A stretch of 47,909 nucleotides of DNA from CBEULR01 sp965544035 (GTDB lineage: Bacteria > Bacillota > Desulfotomaculia > Desulfotomaculales > Desulforudaceae), in contig CBEULR010000015.1 in NCBI GenBank assembly GCA_965544035.1, positions 1-47,909 on the forward strand. Direction: 5' to 3'. The position numbers and the translations under genes are program-made. Under the pieces are notes generated by a model. That model saw nothing but the letters and a program-made list of their open reading frames with translations, was not told where the DNA came from and made no database searches. Every line of letters starts with the position of its first letter. The stretch's first letter is position 1. Shown piece after piece: positions 16,731 to 26,352 of this stretch.

Positions 16731-17531
16731 CTAGTCCTCTTCATTCTCGGAACGCCGTTTGGTGTACACATAAAGTGCGGTGAGTACGGCGCTCCAGCCA
16801 ATGGCGATGTGAGGGGTCCACTTCAAGACGCTCCACGTATACGACGGGGCGCTACGTTCGGTAACATCGGTTCTAAAGCCGAGTTTTTCGAACGGTACAT
16901 CGGAGATATAGATCCACGATGTACCACCGTATTCCTTCTCACCCCACACTCTTGGCTGGTAGACATCAGGAGCCGAAGCAATACGTTCCTTGGCCTCCGC
17001 GATCAGATCCTTGCGTATGCCGAACTTCAGGGCTTCTGAAGGGCAAATCGAAACACAGGAAGGTGCCAGACCCTCTTTCTGACGGTCGACACAGAAGGTG
17101 CACTTCAAAACCTCGGGGAAGAGCTTATCCCATTCGTAGGACGGTACACCGAACGGGCAAGCCAGCATACAATACCGGCAACCCACACAGATCTGCGGCT
17201 TGTAGACAACCGGTCCGTCAGCCAGCTTAATAAAAGCGTGTACAAAGCAGGCCGATTCACAAGCCGGTTCCTCACAGTGGAGACACTGTTGCTTCACGAA
17301 CCTCCACTTGAGACTGCCGTCGGGCTCCTCGATATAATTGAAGGCCACGCGCGTCCACGTTGTGGCGTTGGTCTTGGGTGGGTTTGTCTGGTCATTCGTA
17401 AAACTGGTCTTCATTGCCGGGAGGTCATTCCAGTCTTTACAGGCCACTTGACAGGAGCGGCAGCCAATACACCTGGAGATATCAACCAGCACGCCCTTCC
17501 TGTCCTCGTTAAGCTTTACATATCCGGCCAC
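16731..17531 (-). CDS. fdnH: Formate dehydrogenase Fe-S subunit (FdnH-like)
   Basis: This 266-residue protein has four 4Fe-4S motif groups: CIGCRSCQVACK near residue 21, CLHCEEPACESACF near 83, CVGCRYCMLACPF near 117, and CTFC...CVSICP near 144-163. A C-terminal hydrophobic segment (IAIGWSAVLTALYVYT) resembles the FdnH membrane anchor. It carries electrons from the selenocysteine/molybdopterin catalytic subunit to NrfD. It lies 43 bases downstream of the catalytic subunit gene. Its paralog is the hydrogenase Fe-S subunit at 10228-11025; the C-terminal tails are the most similar parts. Confidence 0.93.
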   Translation of the reverse strand: MAGYVKLNEDRKGVLVDISRCIGCRSCQVACKDWNDLPAMKTSFTNDQTNPPKTNATTWTRVAFNYIEEPDGSLKWRFVKQQCLHCEEPACESACFVHAFIKLADGPVVYKPQICVGCRYCMLACPFGVPSYEWDKLFPEVLKCTFCVDRQKEGLAPSCVSICPSEALKFGIRKDLIAEAKERIASAPDVYQPRVWGEKEYGGTSWIYISDVPFEKLGFRTDVTERSAPSYTWSVLKWTPHIAIGWSAVLTALYVYTKRRSENEED

Positions 17532-17574
17532 TCAATTCACCTCCGCTAGTTACGTTCTGTATGGAAATCCGGTA

Positions 17575-20500
17575 CTAGGCCTTCCGGATGTTGCACGTGA
17601 AAGCCTTGTACTCGGGGATAAGACTGTTCGGGTCGCCAACACACGGCGTTAAGTCGTTGGCACTGGCGCCCGTAGCCAACCCGGCAAAACCCCAGTTGTA
17701 CGGGATAAGGACCACATCGATTTCCTTACCGTCGATGTTAAAGGGTTTCAAACACGGGGTTACATAAGCTCTGAGCGTAATCTCGCCGCGCGCCGAAGAA
17801 ACAACGACCATATCGCCGCCGTTCACACCGAGCTTCGCTGCAAGCTCCCGCGACATCTCAACGTACACCTCGGGCTTCAGTTCTACCAGGTTCGGCATGT
17901 TCCGTGTGGACGCACCGCTCTGGTAGTGCTCCTGCACCCGGTGGGTTGAAATGACGATCGGATACTCCGGATCCTGCGGCTTCGCCAACAGGCTGAAAAT
18001 GCCCGGGTATTTCATCGCCATCGGGTTCGACTGAACCGGTGACATAATGTTCCTTATCGGGCTCTCCACAGGCTCGTAGTGCTCGGGAAGCGGGCCGTCC
18101 TTAAGCCCGGGCGCAATCGCGAACAGCCGGGCAATACCCTCGGGCTGCATGATGAAGGGTTTGGCGTTCTGATCGGGCGGAACCGGCTGTCCGGTAGCCG
18201 CATCAACCGTCGCAAAGTCCGGGGTATCATTGCTGCCCCACTTCGAGCCGTCCCACCAGACAACCGGATGCTCGGGATCCCACGGTTTTCCGCTGGGGTC
18301 ACAGGAGGCCCGGTTGTACAGGATCCGGCGGTTGGCCGGCCAGGCAAAAGCCCACCCGAGGTTGGCGCCGATGCCTTCGGTCTCCCGGACCCGGCTCTGG
18401 CAGGCCGGATTCTCAAAGTTGGAAAAGTACCCGGAATAAATCCATATACCGCACGCCGTTGAACCGTCGTCGCGCAGCGCGGCAAAACCCGGTACGCCCT
18501 TCCCGTCTGCCACGGTATAGCCGTTCATTTCCAGAGCAACTTGCTCGTAAGACGGCTCGTGTCCTCCGGCGTCATAGTTCCAGTTCAGTTTCAAAATCGG
18601 ATCAGGGAAGACGCCGCCTTTCTCGTATTCCTTCCGGATAGCCTTGTAGAGCTGGTTGAGTATCCAGAGGTCATTCTTGGAGTCACCCAGCGGCTCGAGA
18701 GCCTTGTAGCGCCACTGGATCCAGCGGTTGCCGTTGGTAATCGTCCCCGGCTTTTCGTACAGGTGGCAGGCCGGCAGGAAAAAGACCTCGGTCTTGATCT
18801 CGGCCGGATTTGCGCCGGGACGTTCCCAGAACCGGGCGGTCTCGTGGACAAACGGATCCATGACCACCAGCCAGTCAAGGTTCTCCATCGCCTTGGCGGC
18901 CTGAATCGTGGAGACACCGCCAACCACCGGGTTTTGGCCCATGCAAATATATCCTTTCACAATGCCTTGGGCCATATCGGAAAACGTCGCCATATGCGAA
19001 TGCTCGCGGCCGGTTGTCTTGGGCAGATAGTCAAACAGCCAGTTGTTCTCCGCAGTAGCGTGGTGGCCCCACCAAGCCTTGAGCATGCTCACGATGAACT
19101 TGGGCCGGTTGGACCAGTATCCCGCCGCGGGGGTTTCCTTTGCCTTGTACATTGCCCAGTCCTTATGCACAGCGGCATTGGGAACGGGGTTGTAACCCGG
19201 CAGATAGTGGTACAACATCGCCATGTCGGTCGAGCCCTGAACGTTGGACTCACCGCGCTGCGCGCTGACTCCGCCGCCGGCGATGCCGACGTTACCGAGG
19301 AGCAACTGCATAATGGCAATCGCACGCACGTTCTGTACGCCGTGGCTGTGCTGGGTGATGCCGAGAGCATAGATGTAGTTGCCGGCCTTGCCTGGTTTGC
19401 CGGTTGAACAATACAACTTCGCAATCTCCAGGAATTTCTCCTCCGGTATGCCGGTGATCCGCGAAACGGTCTTGGCATCATAACGCGCCACGTGTTTCTT
19501 CAACAGCTGGAATACACAGTTCGGATCCTGCAATGTCGGATCCGTCTTGACCGCGTCGCCCTCCATTTGGTACTTCCAAGTCGAGGTGTCATACTTTGCG
19601 GGTGCGTCTCCGTCCGTGAATACAAAGCCTGAAAAGACACCGCCATTGTCACCCGGAAGCTTAATGCCGGGATCGATCAGGTAAGAAGCATTGGTGTAAT
19701 GGAGAATGTATTCCTTGTGGTAGAGTTCATTTTGAATGGCGTAGTTGCTGATCCCGAGTAGGAAGGCAATGTCGGTACCCGGTCGGATCGGGGCATAGAT
19801 ATCGGCTTGGGAAGCCGTCTTGGTAAACCGGGGATCGACAACAATTAGCTTGGCACCCCTTCTCTTCGCCTTACAGATCCAATGCATAGCCGCCGGATGG
19901 TTTTCCGCCGGATTGCCGCCGCAAACCAGAAAGACATCGGCATTATAGTAGTCAGGATAGTGATTTGTCATCGCGCCTCTTCCGAAAGAGTTTGCCAGAC
20001 CTGGCACAGTAGAAGAGTGTCAGAGGCGGGCATGGTGATCCATATTTATTACGCCGAGCGCCCGCATCAGCTTGTGGGCCAGATAGCATTCTTCGTTGTT
20101 GTTGGAGGCCCCGCCAAGGAAACCGATGGCCTGGGTCCGGTTCACCGTAACATCCACCGGGGTCGGGTTGCCTTCGGCATCCGGGAATGCTACCGTTTGC
20201 GTCCGCTCGAACGTACCGTCTCTTGTCGCCTTAATCCGCTTCGCGATCTCGGAGATCGCCCAGTCCCAAGTCTTTTCCTCCCATCTGTCACTATACGGAG
20301 CACGATAAAGCACCTTGAGAGCCCGGTACGGGTTGACAACACGCTTTCCATCCTTGTCCACGATATAGGTTACGTCGGAAAGCGCCCTCCCTTTCGGGCA
20401 CATGGTGCCTTCGTTAATCGGGTTGTCGGGATCTCCCTGTACCCCAACAACAACCCCGTCCACTGTATGCACAAGAAGACCGCAGCCACAGCCGCACCAG

Positions 20501-20670
20501 GAACACACCGATGGTGTCTCCTTGGCATACTTTAGCTTGAATTCACGCACGGGGATGTGATCCGGCACCTCGAGTGTCGCGTGCGCCACACCGGCTCCGG
20601 CGAACACCGACAGCCCCGCAGCGCCGACTCCCAGGGACTTCAGAAAATCCCTTCTGCTAAGTTTTTTCAT
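17575..20670 (-). CDS. fdnG: Formate dehydrogenase catalytic subunit, selenocysteine, Tat-exported
   Basis: This 1031-residue molybdo- or tungsto-bis-MGD enzyme oxidises formate to CO2 (or the reverse) outside the membrane. The twin-arginine signal SRRDFLK starts at residue 5. The N-terminal 4Fe-4S ligands lie in CSWCGCGCG...MCPKG. An in-frame UGA at 20020-20022 (codon 217) sits in HHARL-UGA-HSSTVPGLA, the exact active-site context of FdnG-type enzymes, so it encodes selenocysteine. The MGD-binding segments follow, including the C-terminal dinucleotide-binding domain from about residue 880. The start is the ATG at 20670; a longer frame to 20799 would hide the Tat signal. It heads the operon fdnG-fdnH-nrfD-fdhE. 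Confidence 0.95.
19993..20022 (-). promoter_or_regulatory. SECIS element of formate dehydrogenase
   Basis: After the UGA, UGCC (17-20) pairs with GGCA (27-30) around the loop AGGUCU, the same loop sequence as Escherichia coli fdhF. The loop G and U fall at positions 23 and 24 from the UGA, as required for SelB binding. Confidence 0.88.
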
Positions 20671-20814
20671 GCTAAAACTCAAGACCCCCCTTCTAGTCTT
20701 TTCCAACCAACTGACTATAGATGTTGCTCGCGGCCAGACCCCTCCTTCCCGTATCCGTGATTCCACGCACAAGCAAGCACATTTGCACAAACTGCGCAAA
20801 CCTTCATACTATTA

Positions 20815-20843
20815 ATGATAGGGTGTAACTATATACATGTCAA
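20815..20843 (-). promoter_or_regulatory. Promoter of formate dehydrogenase operon
   Basis: On the minus strand TTGACA (20838-20843) and TATCAT (20815-20820) are spaced by 17 bases. The start of transcription should be near 20808, giving a leader of about 140 bases before the ATG at 20670. Confidence 0.75.
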
Positions 20844-20862
20844 ACTACAAATATCTCCTTAA

Positions 20863-20889
20863 ATCGCCACGATTCGACATCATTCGCCA
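20863..20889 (-). promoter_or_regulatory. Triple Spo0A-like boxes upstream of formate dehydrogenase promoter
   Basis: On the minus strand TGGCGAA, TGTCGAA and TGGCGAT start exactly 10 bases apart, the middle one being a perfect 0A box. They lie at about -55 to -81, just upstream of the -35 hexamer, a position typical for activation. The same arrangement is found at the hydrogenase promoter but downstream of the start. Confidence 0.65.
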
Positions 20890-20948
20890 TATTTTAATAG
20901 GGGTCATATGCTCTTTATTTCGCTAACCGGGTCCAGACTTGGCTATTG

Positions 20949-22181
20949 CTAAAGGCAATACGGCTCGGGCAGCAAAACAGCCTTCACTTCATCGCCCTCC
21001 CTTAATGGACCGTGCCCGGCCGGAATGTCAATGAGCGCGTTGCACAGCAGCATCGACTTTAGGGCTCCGGGACTTTGTATTCCCGCCGGAACTGCATAAT
21101 AGGCCCCGTTTTTCCAGGTGACCACGGCGCGAAGCATGCGACGCTGCTTACTTGGTTTAAGGAAAGGCGCTTCCATCAAAACATTGATCTCCGGCAGGCG
21201 TCCGGAGCTTCTCCCACCCATTACTCGGAGAAGAGGGCGCACCAGCATCACAAAAGTAATCATGGCAGCCGAAGGGTTACCGGAAAGACCCATAATCAAC
21301 TTCCCGTCTTTTGCACCGCAAGCTGCGGGCGAACCCGGCTTCATTCGTATTCTCCAGAAGAGGATGTCGGCACCGCCGAGGACCATCGCCTCTTTAACAT
21401 AGTCCTTGTCCCCCACGGAAACCCCCCCGGTGGTGATAACCATGTCATTGTCCGTTAACGCTTGGCTTATGGCATCGGCAATGGCCTTCTTGTCGTCTAA
21501 GACGGCGTTGCCTGGTGACACGGCTCCGCCGGCTTCCCGTACCAAAGCGGATAGTGAATAGAGGTTGCTGTTGTATATTTTGCCGGGCTCCAAAGCTCGG
21601 CCCGCCTCCAATAGTTCCGACCCGGTGGAGAAGATGGCCACTCTGGGTTTTGCAAAAACCTTAACTTTTTGAAGACCCAGAGAAGCCAAGAGACCCACTG
21701 CGGCGGGGGTGATGTTTACCCCTTTAGAGAGGATTTTCTCCCCTTCGGCTACATCTTCACCCCTGGAAATAAAATTCTCCCCCGCGCGGAGAGGAGAAGA
21801 AACCAAGATGGTGTCCCCTTCCCTTCGTATGTCTTCAAACCTGATCACGGCGTCGCTTCCATCCGGCAGGGGAGCACCGGTAGTCACAGCGGCCGTCTCC
21901 CCCGGAATCAGCGGTTTCGCAGGCACATCACCGGCATATACGGTCTGGGTAACACGCAGAGCAACGGGGTTTTCCACGCTCGCCCCACTAATGTCTGCCG
22001 CCCTTAACGCATAGCCGTCCAGGGGAGACCTATCGAAAGGGGGCAGAGGGAATCCGGCCACGATATCTTCGGCCGTTACTCTTCCCAGGGCGTCAATAAT
22101 GGGAACTTCCTCAACCCCCACCGTTCCGGCGTAATCTTGCAGAAGTTCCAACGCTTCTTCCAGGGCGATCGATTTCTTCAT
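20949..22181 (-). CDS. moeA: Molybdopterin molybdenumtransferase
   Basis: This 410-residue MoeA inserts molybdate (or tungstate) into adenylylated molybdopterin in the cytoplasm. The N-terminal MoeA region includes PLPPFDRSPLDGYALRA, where the Asp in the SPLDGYA motif is a family catalytic residue. The MogA-like domain has FSTGSELLE and TTGGVSVGDKDYVKE, and the C-terminal beta-barrel domain follows. The ATG at 22181 has GGGAGG eight bases upstream. It is the last gene of the metal-cofactor operon; the formate dehydrogenase promoter lies directly beyond its stop. Confidence 0.94.
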   Translation of the reverse strand: MKKSIALEEALELLQDYAGTVGVEEVPIIDALGRVTAEDIVAGFPLPPFDRSPLDGYALRAADISGASVENPVALRVTQTVYAGDVPAKPLIPGETAAVTTGAPLPDGSDAVIRFEDIRREGDTILVSSPLRAGENFISRGEDVAEGEKILSKGVNITPAAVGLLASLGLQKVKVFAKPRVAIFSTGSELLEAGRALEPGKIYNSNLYSLSALVREAGGAVSPGNAVLDDKKAIADAISQALTDNDMVITTGGVSVGDKDYVKEAMVLGGADILFWRIRMKPGSPAACGAKDGKLIMGLSGNPSAAMITFVMLVRPLLRVMGGRSSGRLPEINVLMEAPFLKPSKQRRMLRAVVTWKNGAYYAVPAGIQSPGALKSMLLCNALIDIPAGHGPLREGDEVKAVLLPEPYCL

Positions 22182-22231
22182 ACTGCTTACCTCCCGGCAT
22201 CCTGAATTGCTTTTTCCGATAACTTGCGCCC

Positions 22232-23257
22232 CTAGTACCCGGTAGTAAGGGTACAATCGGGAAACCGGCACACTTCGCAGCTCCGGCAAAGCCCGCCATA
22301 CCCCATAACCGCGAAGTCCTTTTTCTCCAGCCTTTCACCGGCCAGTACCCGAGGCAACACAATATCAAACACCGTGGTCTTGGCATACATCACACACCCC
22401 GGCAGCCCCAGCACCGGGATGTCCCCGATGTAGGACAGCATAAACATTGCGCCGGGCAGTACAGGGGTTCCGTACGTCACAATGGTACCCCCCGCCATTC
22501 TGATGCCTGTCGGGGTCAAGTCGTCCGGATCCACAGACATGCCCCCGGTAACCAGCACCATTTCCGCCCCTTCAGCCAGCAACTGCTTCACGCTTTCCGC
22601 AATCTGCTCCGCATCGTCCGAAACGATCACCCGCCGGAAGACCTCGCAGGAGTATCGCTCCAGCTTCTTTACAACCACCGGTCCGAAGGAATCCTTGATC
22701 CTGCCCCGGTAAACCTCGCTGCCGGTAATGATAAGACCGGTACGCTTTGGCATCAGGGGCATTACCTTTACAATGGGACCTTCCCGGTCACATACTTCCT
22801 CAATATGCTTTATTTTGTCCTCCTCAATAACCAAAGGAATAATCCTGGTCGCCGCGACAACAGTCTCTTCCTGGACCACTCTGTTCCCGGGCAGGGTAGC
22901 CATCATCAACTGGTCCTGGGTGTTCAGCAGCTCCAGAGTTGCTCTGCTTACTTTCAACAGCCCCTTGACGGTTGATTTGAGGCTTACCTTTCCTTCCGCC
23001 GGCTCGGTCAGGACGATATTGTCACCCGCTGCCGCTTCGGCCATGCGCAGCGCGGCTTCGTTTTCGTGGAGAATGCCCGGACCCGCCTCCCAGGCGTAAA
23101 TGTGTTCCTTACCCATTCTCAGCAGTTCCGGGATATCTTCTTCCGTAATAATGTGTCCCTTCTTGAAGGCAGGACCTTTGCTTTTTCCGGGGATAATTCT
23201 GGTCAGATCGTGACACAACACACTGCCTACAGCTTCTTCCACTTTCAAGAGTTTCAT
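22232..23257 (-). CDS. MoeA/MogA-like molybdopterin-binding protein with cysteine tail
   Basis: This 341-residue protein has a MoCF-binding (MogA/CinA-like) domain at about residues 175-310, with GLIITGSEVYRGRI and VLVTGGMSVDPDDLTPTGI, and a different N-terminal part lacking the MoeA catalytic Asp loop. It ends in a cysteine cluster, GLCRSCEVCRFPDC, that could bind a metal or an Fe-S cluster. Homologs occur in anaerobic Firmicutes and Archaea beside moeA; the biochemical role is unsettled. It may handle tungsten or act as an inserted-metal sensor, which is speculation. The ATG at 23257 follows GGAGGATTGCC; further upstream in-frame starts have no ribosome site. It sits between mobB and moeA. 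Confidence 0.82.
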   Translation of the reverse strand: MKLLKVEEAVGSVLCHDLTRIIPGKSKGPAFKKGHIITEEDIPELLRMGKEHIYAWEAGPGILHENEAALRMAEAAAGDNIVLTEPAEGKVSLKSTVKGLLKVSRATLELLNTQDQLMMATLPGNRVVQEETVVAATRIIPLVIEEDKIKHIEEVCDREGPIVKVMPLMPKRTGLIITGSEVYRGRIKDSFGPVVVKKLERYSCEVFRRVIVSDDAEQIAESVKQLLAEGAEMVLVTGGMSVDPDDLTPTGIRMAGGTIVTYGTPVLPGAMFMLSYIGDIPVLGLPGCVMYAKTTVFDIVLPRVLAGERLEKKDFAVMGYGGLCRSCEVCRFPDCTLTTGY

Positions 23258-23424
23258 CCCGGCAATCCTCCATTCCATTAGAGTCAAGATGTCATCGGAA
23301 TCCGCCTTGTTAAATCTTCTTTTCATTGCGCCTACCCAAGGTTCACGCGGGACTCGGCACGGATACCATATGCAATTTAAACTTAGGCATTCCGGCTCTG
23401 TACCGACTAGTCAACCAGCCGCCG

Positions 23425-23931
23425 TCAACGCTTATCCCCCGGGAGTTCATACCTTTCCTCCAATAGTGCGGCCACGCCGGCGGCGTCATCCAGGTCGAAA
23501 ACGGGGACCCCGATGTCCCACTCGGCATCGCTCACCAGGGCGATCAACTCACCGGGAGCACACAAGAGCTCGGTGCTGCGGGCCGTACGGTTGATTTCTA
23601 TCTTGGGTTTGTCAGACCTCTTGTACCCTTCGGTGAGGATGATATCCACGTCACTAATCATTTCCGCCAGCCGGTCGAGGCTCATCTCTTCCTTCAATTT
23701 CTTGATCACGGCCACTTTGGCCGGGGAAGATATTGCCACGGTGTCCGCTCCAGCCCGGGCGTGACGCCATGTGTCCTTGCCGGGCTTGTCCATATCGAAG
23801 CCGTGCACATCGTGTTTGATTGTTCCCACTCTTATGTTCCTTTTCTTCAATTCCCTGATGAGCTTTTCCAAGAAAGTGGTCTTACCGGCGTTCGACTTGC
23901 CCACCACGGCTACCACAGGCGGCTTATTCAC
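23425..23931 (-). CDS. mobB: Molybdopterin-guanine dinucleotide biosynthesis protein MobB
   Basis: This is a 168-residue GTP-binding P-loop protein. The Walker A GKSNAGKTTFLEKLI is near residue 12, TIKHDVHGFDMDKPGKDTWRH near 37, and LTEGYKRSDKPKIEI near 99; all are MobB hallmarks. MobB assists delivery of GTP for the MGD form of the cofactor used by formate dehydrogenase. No MobA is present in this window. The GTG at 23931 has GAGGGTG upstream. It lies between fdhD and the molybdopterin-binding gene. Confidence 0.93.
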   Translation of the reverse strand: MNKPPVVAVVGKSNAGKTTFLEKLIRELKKRNIRVGTIKHDVHGFDMDKPGKDTWRHARAGADTVAISSPAKVAVIKKLKEEMSLDRLAEMISDVDIILTEGYKRSDKPKIEINRTARSTELLCAPGELIALVSDAEWDIGVPVFDLDDAAGVAALLEERYELPGDKR

Positions 23932-23999
23932 AACATCACCCTCAAACCCTTTTCGATATACGGCACTTGAGTACCGGGGGCATTGCCCGAGCAATGCTT

Positions 24000-24848
24000 T
24001 TATAAGCTCAGTCTATCCATATGACTGTATACGTTGAACTCTTCGCCCCGGGCAAAACCCACCAGAGTTAAGCCCAATTGATCGGCAAGCTCCACGGCCA
24101 GTTGGGTGGGTGCTGACCTTGATACCACAGCAGGAATTCCTATGCGCGCGGCCTTGATGAGTATTTCGGAGGATATTCTTCCGGTGAGCAGCAGGCATTT
24201 ATCTTCTGTGGACACACGGTTTAACAGCGCGTAGCCCAAGACCTTGTCCACAGCGTTGTGGCGTCCGATGTCCTCGTACACTACAAGCATGTCCTTGCCG
24301 TCGGCAAGCCCGGCACTGTGCACTCCCCCGGTTAGACGGAATGTGTGGGACTTACTATCCAGAGCGGACATCAGGTTCGGGATAAGAGGTGCGGCAAATC
24401 GGGCGGTCGATTTTACAGGCTGCAACTGCTGGGCATCATTAATAAAATACAGGGACGACCGCCCCTTTCCGCAACAACTGGCGATATGGCGGCGAAGAAA
24501 ATTCTCCGTTTGAGGCGTGGGCAAGTGTGTCGTTACCCATATCAGACCTTCTTCTTCGCGGAAGGAAATATCCTTAATATCCGACAGTTCCTTGATCAGC
24601 CCCTCGCTCAGCAGGAATCCCACCGCCAATTCCCTGTCGGCACCCGGTGAGCATATAAGCGTTGCCAGCTCTGCATTGTTAAAAAACAATGTCAGCGGAA
24701 TCTCGCTTACCACCTGAGCTTCTGCGGAATGCAGCCGACCCTTTCTATATACTTTTATTTGGCGTTTGCCGTATGTAGCCGAAGTGGGCACGGAAAGCCA
24801 CTCCTTTCTAAGAGAGTTCTGCAAAACCAAGATATCCGTGTTCGGCAT
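24000..24848 (-). CDS. fdhD: Formate dehydrogenase sulfurtransferase FdhD
   Basis: This 282-residue FdhD transfers sulfur from a cysteine desulfurase to the Mo/W-bis-MGD cofactor of formate dehydrogenase. Family features are SEIPLTLFFNNAELATLICSPG, ELAVGFLLSEGLI, the cysteine loop ASCCGKG near residue 125 (the sulfur-carrying site), the GGVHSAGL segment, and EDIGRHNAVDKVLGYALL. The cysteine loop has adjacent cysteines rather than the CxxC of Escherichia coli, a variation seen in other anaerobes. It lies in the molybdate-uptake operon, linking metal uptake to formate dehydrogenase maturation. Confidence 0.95.
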   Translation of the reverse strand: MPNTDILVLQNSLRKEWLSVPTSATYGKRQIKVYRKGRLHSAEAQVVSEIPLTLFFNNAELATLICSPGADRELAVGFLLSEGLIKELSDIKDISFREEEGLIWVTTHLPTPQTENFLRRHIASCCGKGRSSLYFINDAQQLQPVKSTARFAAPLIPNLMSALDSKSHTFRLTGGVHSAGLADGKDMLVVYEDIGRHNAVDKVLGYALLNRVSTEDKCLLLTGRISSEILIKAARIGIPAVVSRSAPTQLAVELADQLGLTLVGFARGEEFNVYSHMDRLSL

Positions 24849-24950
24849 CGATTGTAATTATACTGCGATGCAATGCAGGTTACACACAAATGCTTCAAAA
24901 AGCAGACTTGGGTCTTGATCCCTTATTCTAGGCCGCGCCCAAAGTGACTG

Positions 24951-25664
24951 TCAAGATTGGTGCAAGGCTTGACGGCCTGCCTTGAATTGCGTCTTGGTTT
25001 CAGCCGACACCATTAAATGTTTTAGGACCACCCCTTTTTCTATCATCAAGATTATATCTGCCAAGTAACCGGCGTCCTCTTCGTCGTGAGAAACCAAGAC
25101 AAAAGGAATCTGCCACCGCCGATGCAGGCTCTTCAACTCCTCCCTCAAGACGATTCTCGTATCCTTGTCTAACGCGCTGAAAGGCTCGTCCAAAAGCAAT
25201 AACCGGGGCTGTGTAGCCAGGGCTCTGGCCAGGGCCACCCGCTGCTTCTCCCCTCCGGAAAGCTGGCTGGGATACCGATCAATGAGGTGTCCCACACCAA
25301 AGGAGTCCAGTAATTTCACAGGATTCAAGGCAGACCGGCTGTGTTTCTTACTTTGGAGTCCGTATAAGACGTTCTGTCGCACCGTCATATGCGGGAAAAG
25401 GGCGTAATGCTGAAAAAGGTACCCGATATTTCTGGATCGTACTGGGATATCGATGCCTTCCTCTGATGAATAAAGAAGCTGATCGTCAAGCTTGATGAAG
25501 CCGGAAGTCGGTTTCACCAGGCCGGCCAAACAGTTTAAAACAGTAGTCTTGCCCGAACCGGAGGGGCCCCACAACACCAAGATTCGATTCCCGACCTTGA
25601 GCTGCAGGTCCAGGGTAAAATGCCATAGTTTTTTGGTCAGTCTTGCCTCCAACATCCGTAACAC
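24951..25664 (-). CDS. modC: Molybdate/tungstate ABC transporter ATP-binding protein
   Basis: This is a 237-residue ATPase with Walker A GPSGSGKTTVLN near residue 35, Q-loop LFQHYALFPHMTV, ABC signature LSGGEKQRVALARAL, Walker B LLLLDEPFSALD and the switch histidine in VLVSHDEEDAGYLAD. It is shorter than Escherichia coli ModC because the C-terminal molybdate-binding TOBE domain is missing, so regulation by intracellular oxyanion probably falls to the riboswitch. It follows modB by seven bases. Confidence 0.92.
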   Translation of the reverse strand: MLRMLEARLTKKLWHFTLDLQLKVGNRILVLWGPSGSGKTTVLNCLAGLVKPTSGFIKLDDQLLYSSEEGIDIPVRSRNIGYLFQHYALFPHMTVRQNVLYGLQSKKHSRSALNPVKLLDSFGVGHLIDRYPSQLSGGEKQRVALARALATQPRLLLLDEPFSALDKDTRIVLREELKSLHRRWQIPFVLVSHDEEDAGYLADIILMIEKGVVLKHLMVSAETKTQFKAGRQALHQS

Positions 25665-25671
25665 CTTTGCG

Positions 25672-26343
25672 TTAGTAATTTCGCCGCTTCGCCCAGCGGT
25701 TTACCCAAAAGATGACCATGAAGCTGAAGATCGTGATAATCGCGACCAGCGATCTGGCTGTGGCGTTATCTCCGGCGTCCACCGCAAAATAAATGGCCAG
25801 TGGTATGGTCTGCGTCAAACCGGGTATGTTCCCCGCCACCATCATGGTGGCGCCAAATTCGCCCAAGGCGCGGGCGAATGAGAGCACCAAACCGGCGAGT
25901 ATGCCCGGCCAGGCCAGCGGGAGAGTCACGGTAAAGAATACTCTCATCTCACCGGCACCCAGGGTCCTTGCCGCCCTCTCGTAATTAACGTCTACGCTAT
26001 TGAAGGCCGCCTTGGCGCTCTGGTACATCAACGGGAAGGCCACAACGGTGGAAGCCAACACCGCCGCCCACCAGGTAAAAATGAGCGAAACACCCAAGTT
26101 GGCAAGGGCTTGACCAAATAGCCCGTTTTTCCCGATGAGCATCAGCAAGCCGTAGCCGATAACCGAAGGAGGCAGTACCAAAGGCAAGGTGATGGCCGCC
26201 TCCAGTACATCTTTTCCAAAAAAATCCCGGCGGGCCAGCAATCTGGACAAAGGTATTGCCAAGCAGGCGACCGTCAACAAAGAAATTGAGGCAACCCGGA
26301 GAGATAGAACCACCGGGTGCCAATCACTTAGTTGAAACATCAT
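25672..26343 (-). CDS. modB: Molybdate/tungstate ABC transporter permease
   Basis: This 223-residue membrane protein has about five transmembrane helices and the EAA-type cytoplasmic loop ERAARTLGAGEMRVFFTVTLPLAWPGI at about residues 141-167, where the ATPase docks. The LPLVLPPSVIGYGLLMLIG segment is typical of ModB/CysT-type permeases. It lies between modA and modC with near-zero spacing. Confidence 0.93.
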   Translation of the reverse strand: MMFQLSDWHPVVLSLRVASISLLTVACLAIPLSRLLARRDFFGKDVLEAAITLPLVLPPSVIGYGLLMLIGKNGLFGQALANLGVSLIFTWWAAVLASTVVAFPLMYQSAKAAFNSVDVNYERAARTLGAGEMRVFFTVTLPLAWPGILAGLVLSFARALGEFGATMMVAGNIPGLTQTIPLAIYFAVDAGDNATARSLVAIITIFSFMVIFWVNRWAKRRNY

Positions 26344-26352
26344 GACAATCGA

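Noticed and set aside
20671..20799. N-terminal extension of the formate dehydrogenase catalytic subunit
   Set aside because: It would bury the twin-arginine signal; the ATG at 20670 directly precedes MKKLSRRDF. The extension also reaches almost to the predicted transcription start.
20744..20806. Rex operator near the formate dehydrogenase start
   Set aside because: The TTGTGC-rich stretch here is not palindromic and does not match the TTGTGAA-N6-TTCACAA pattern.
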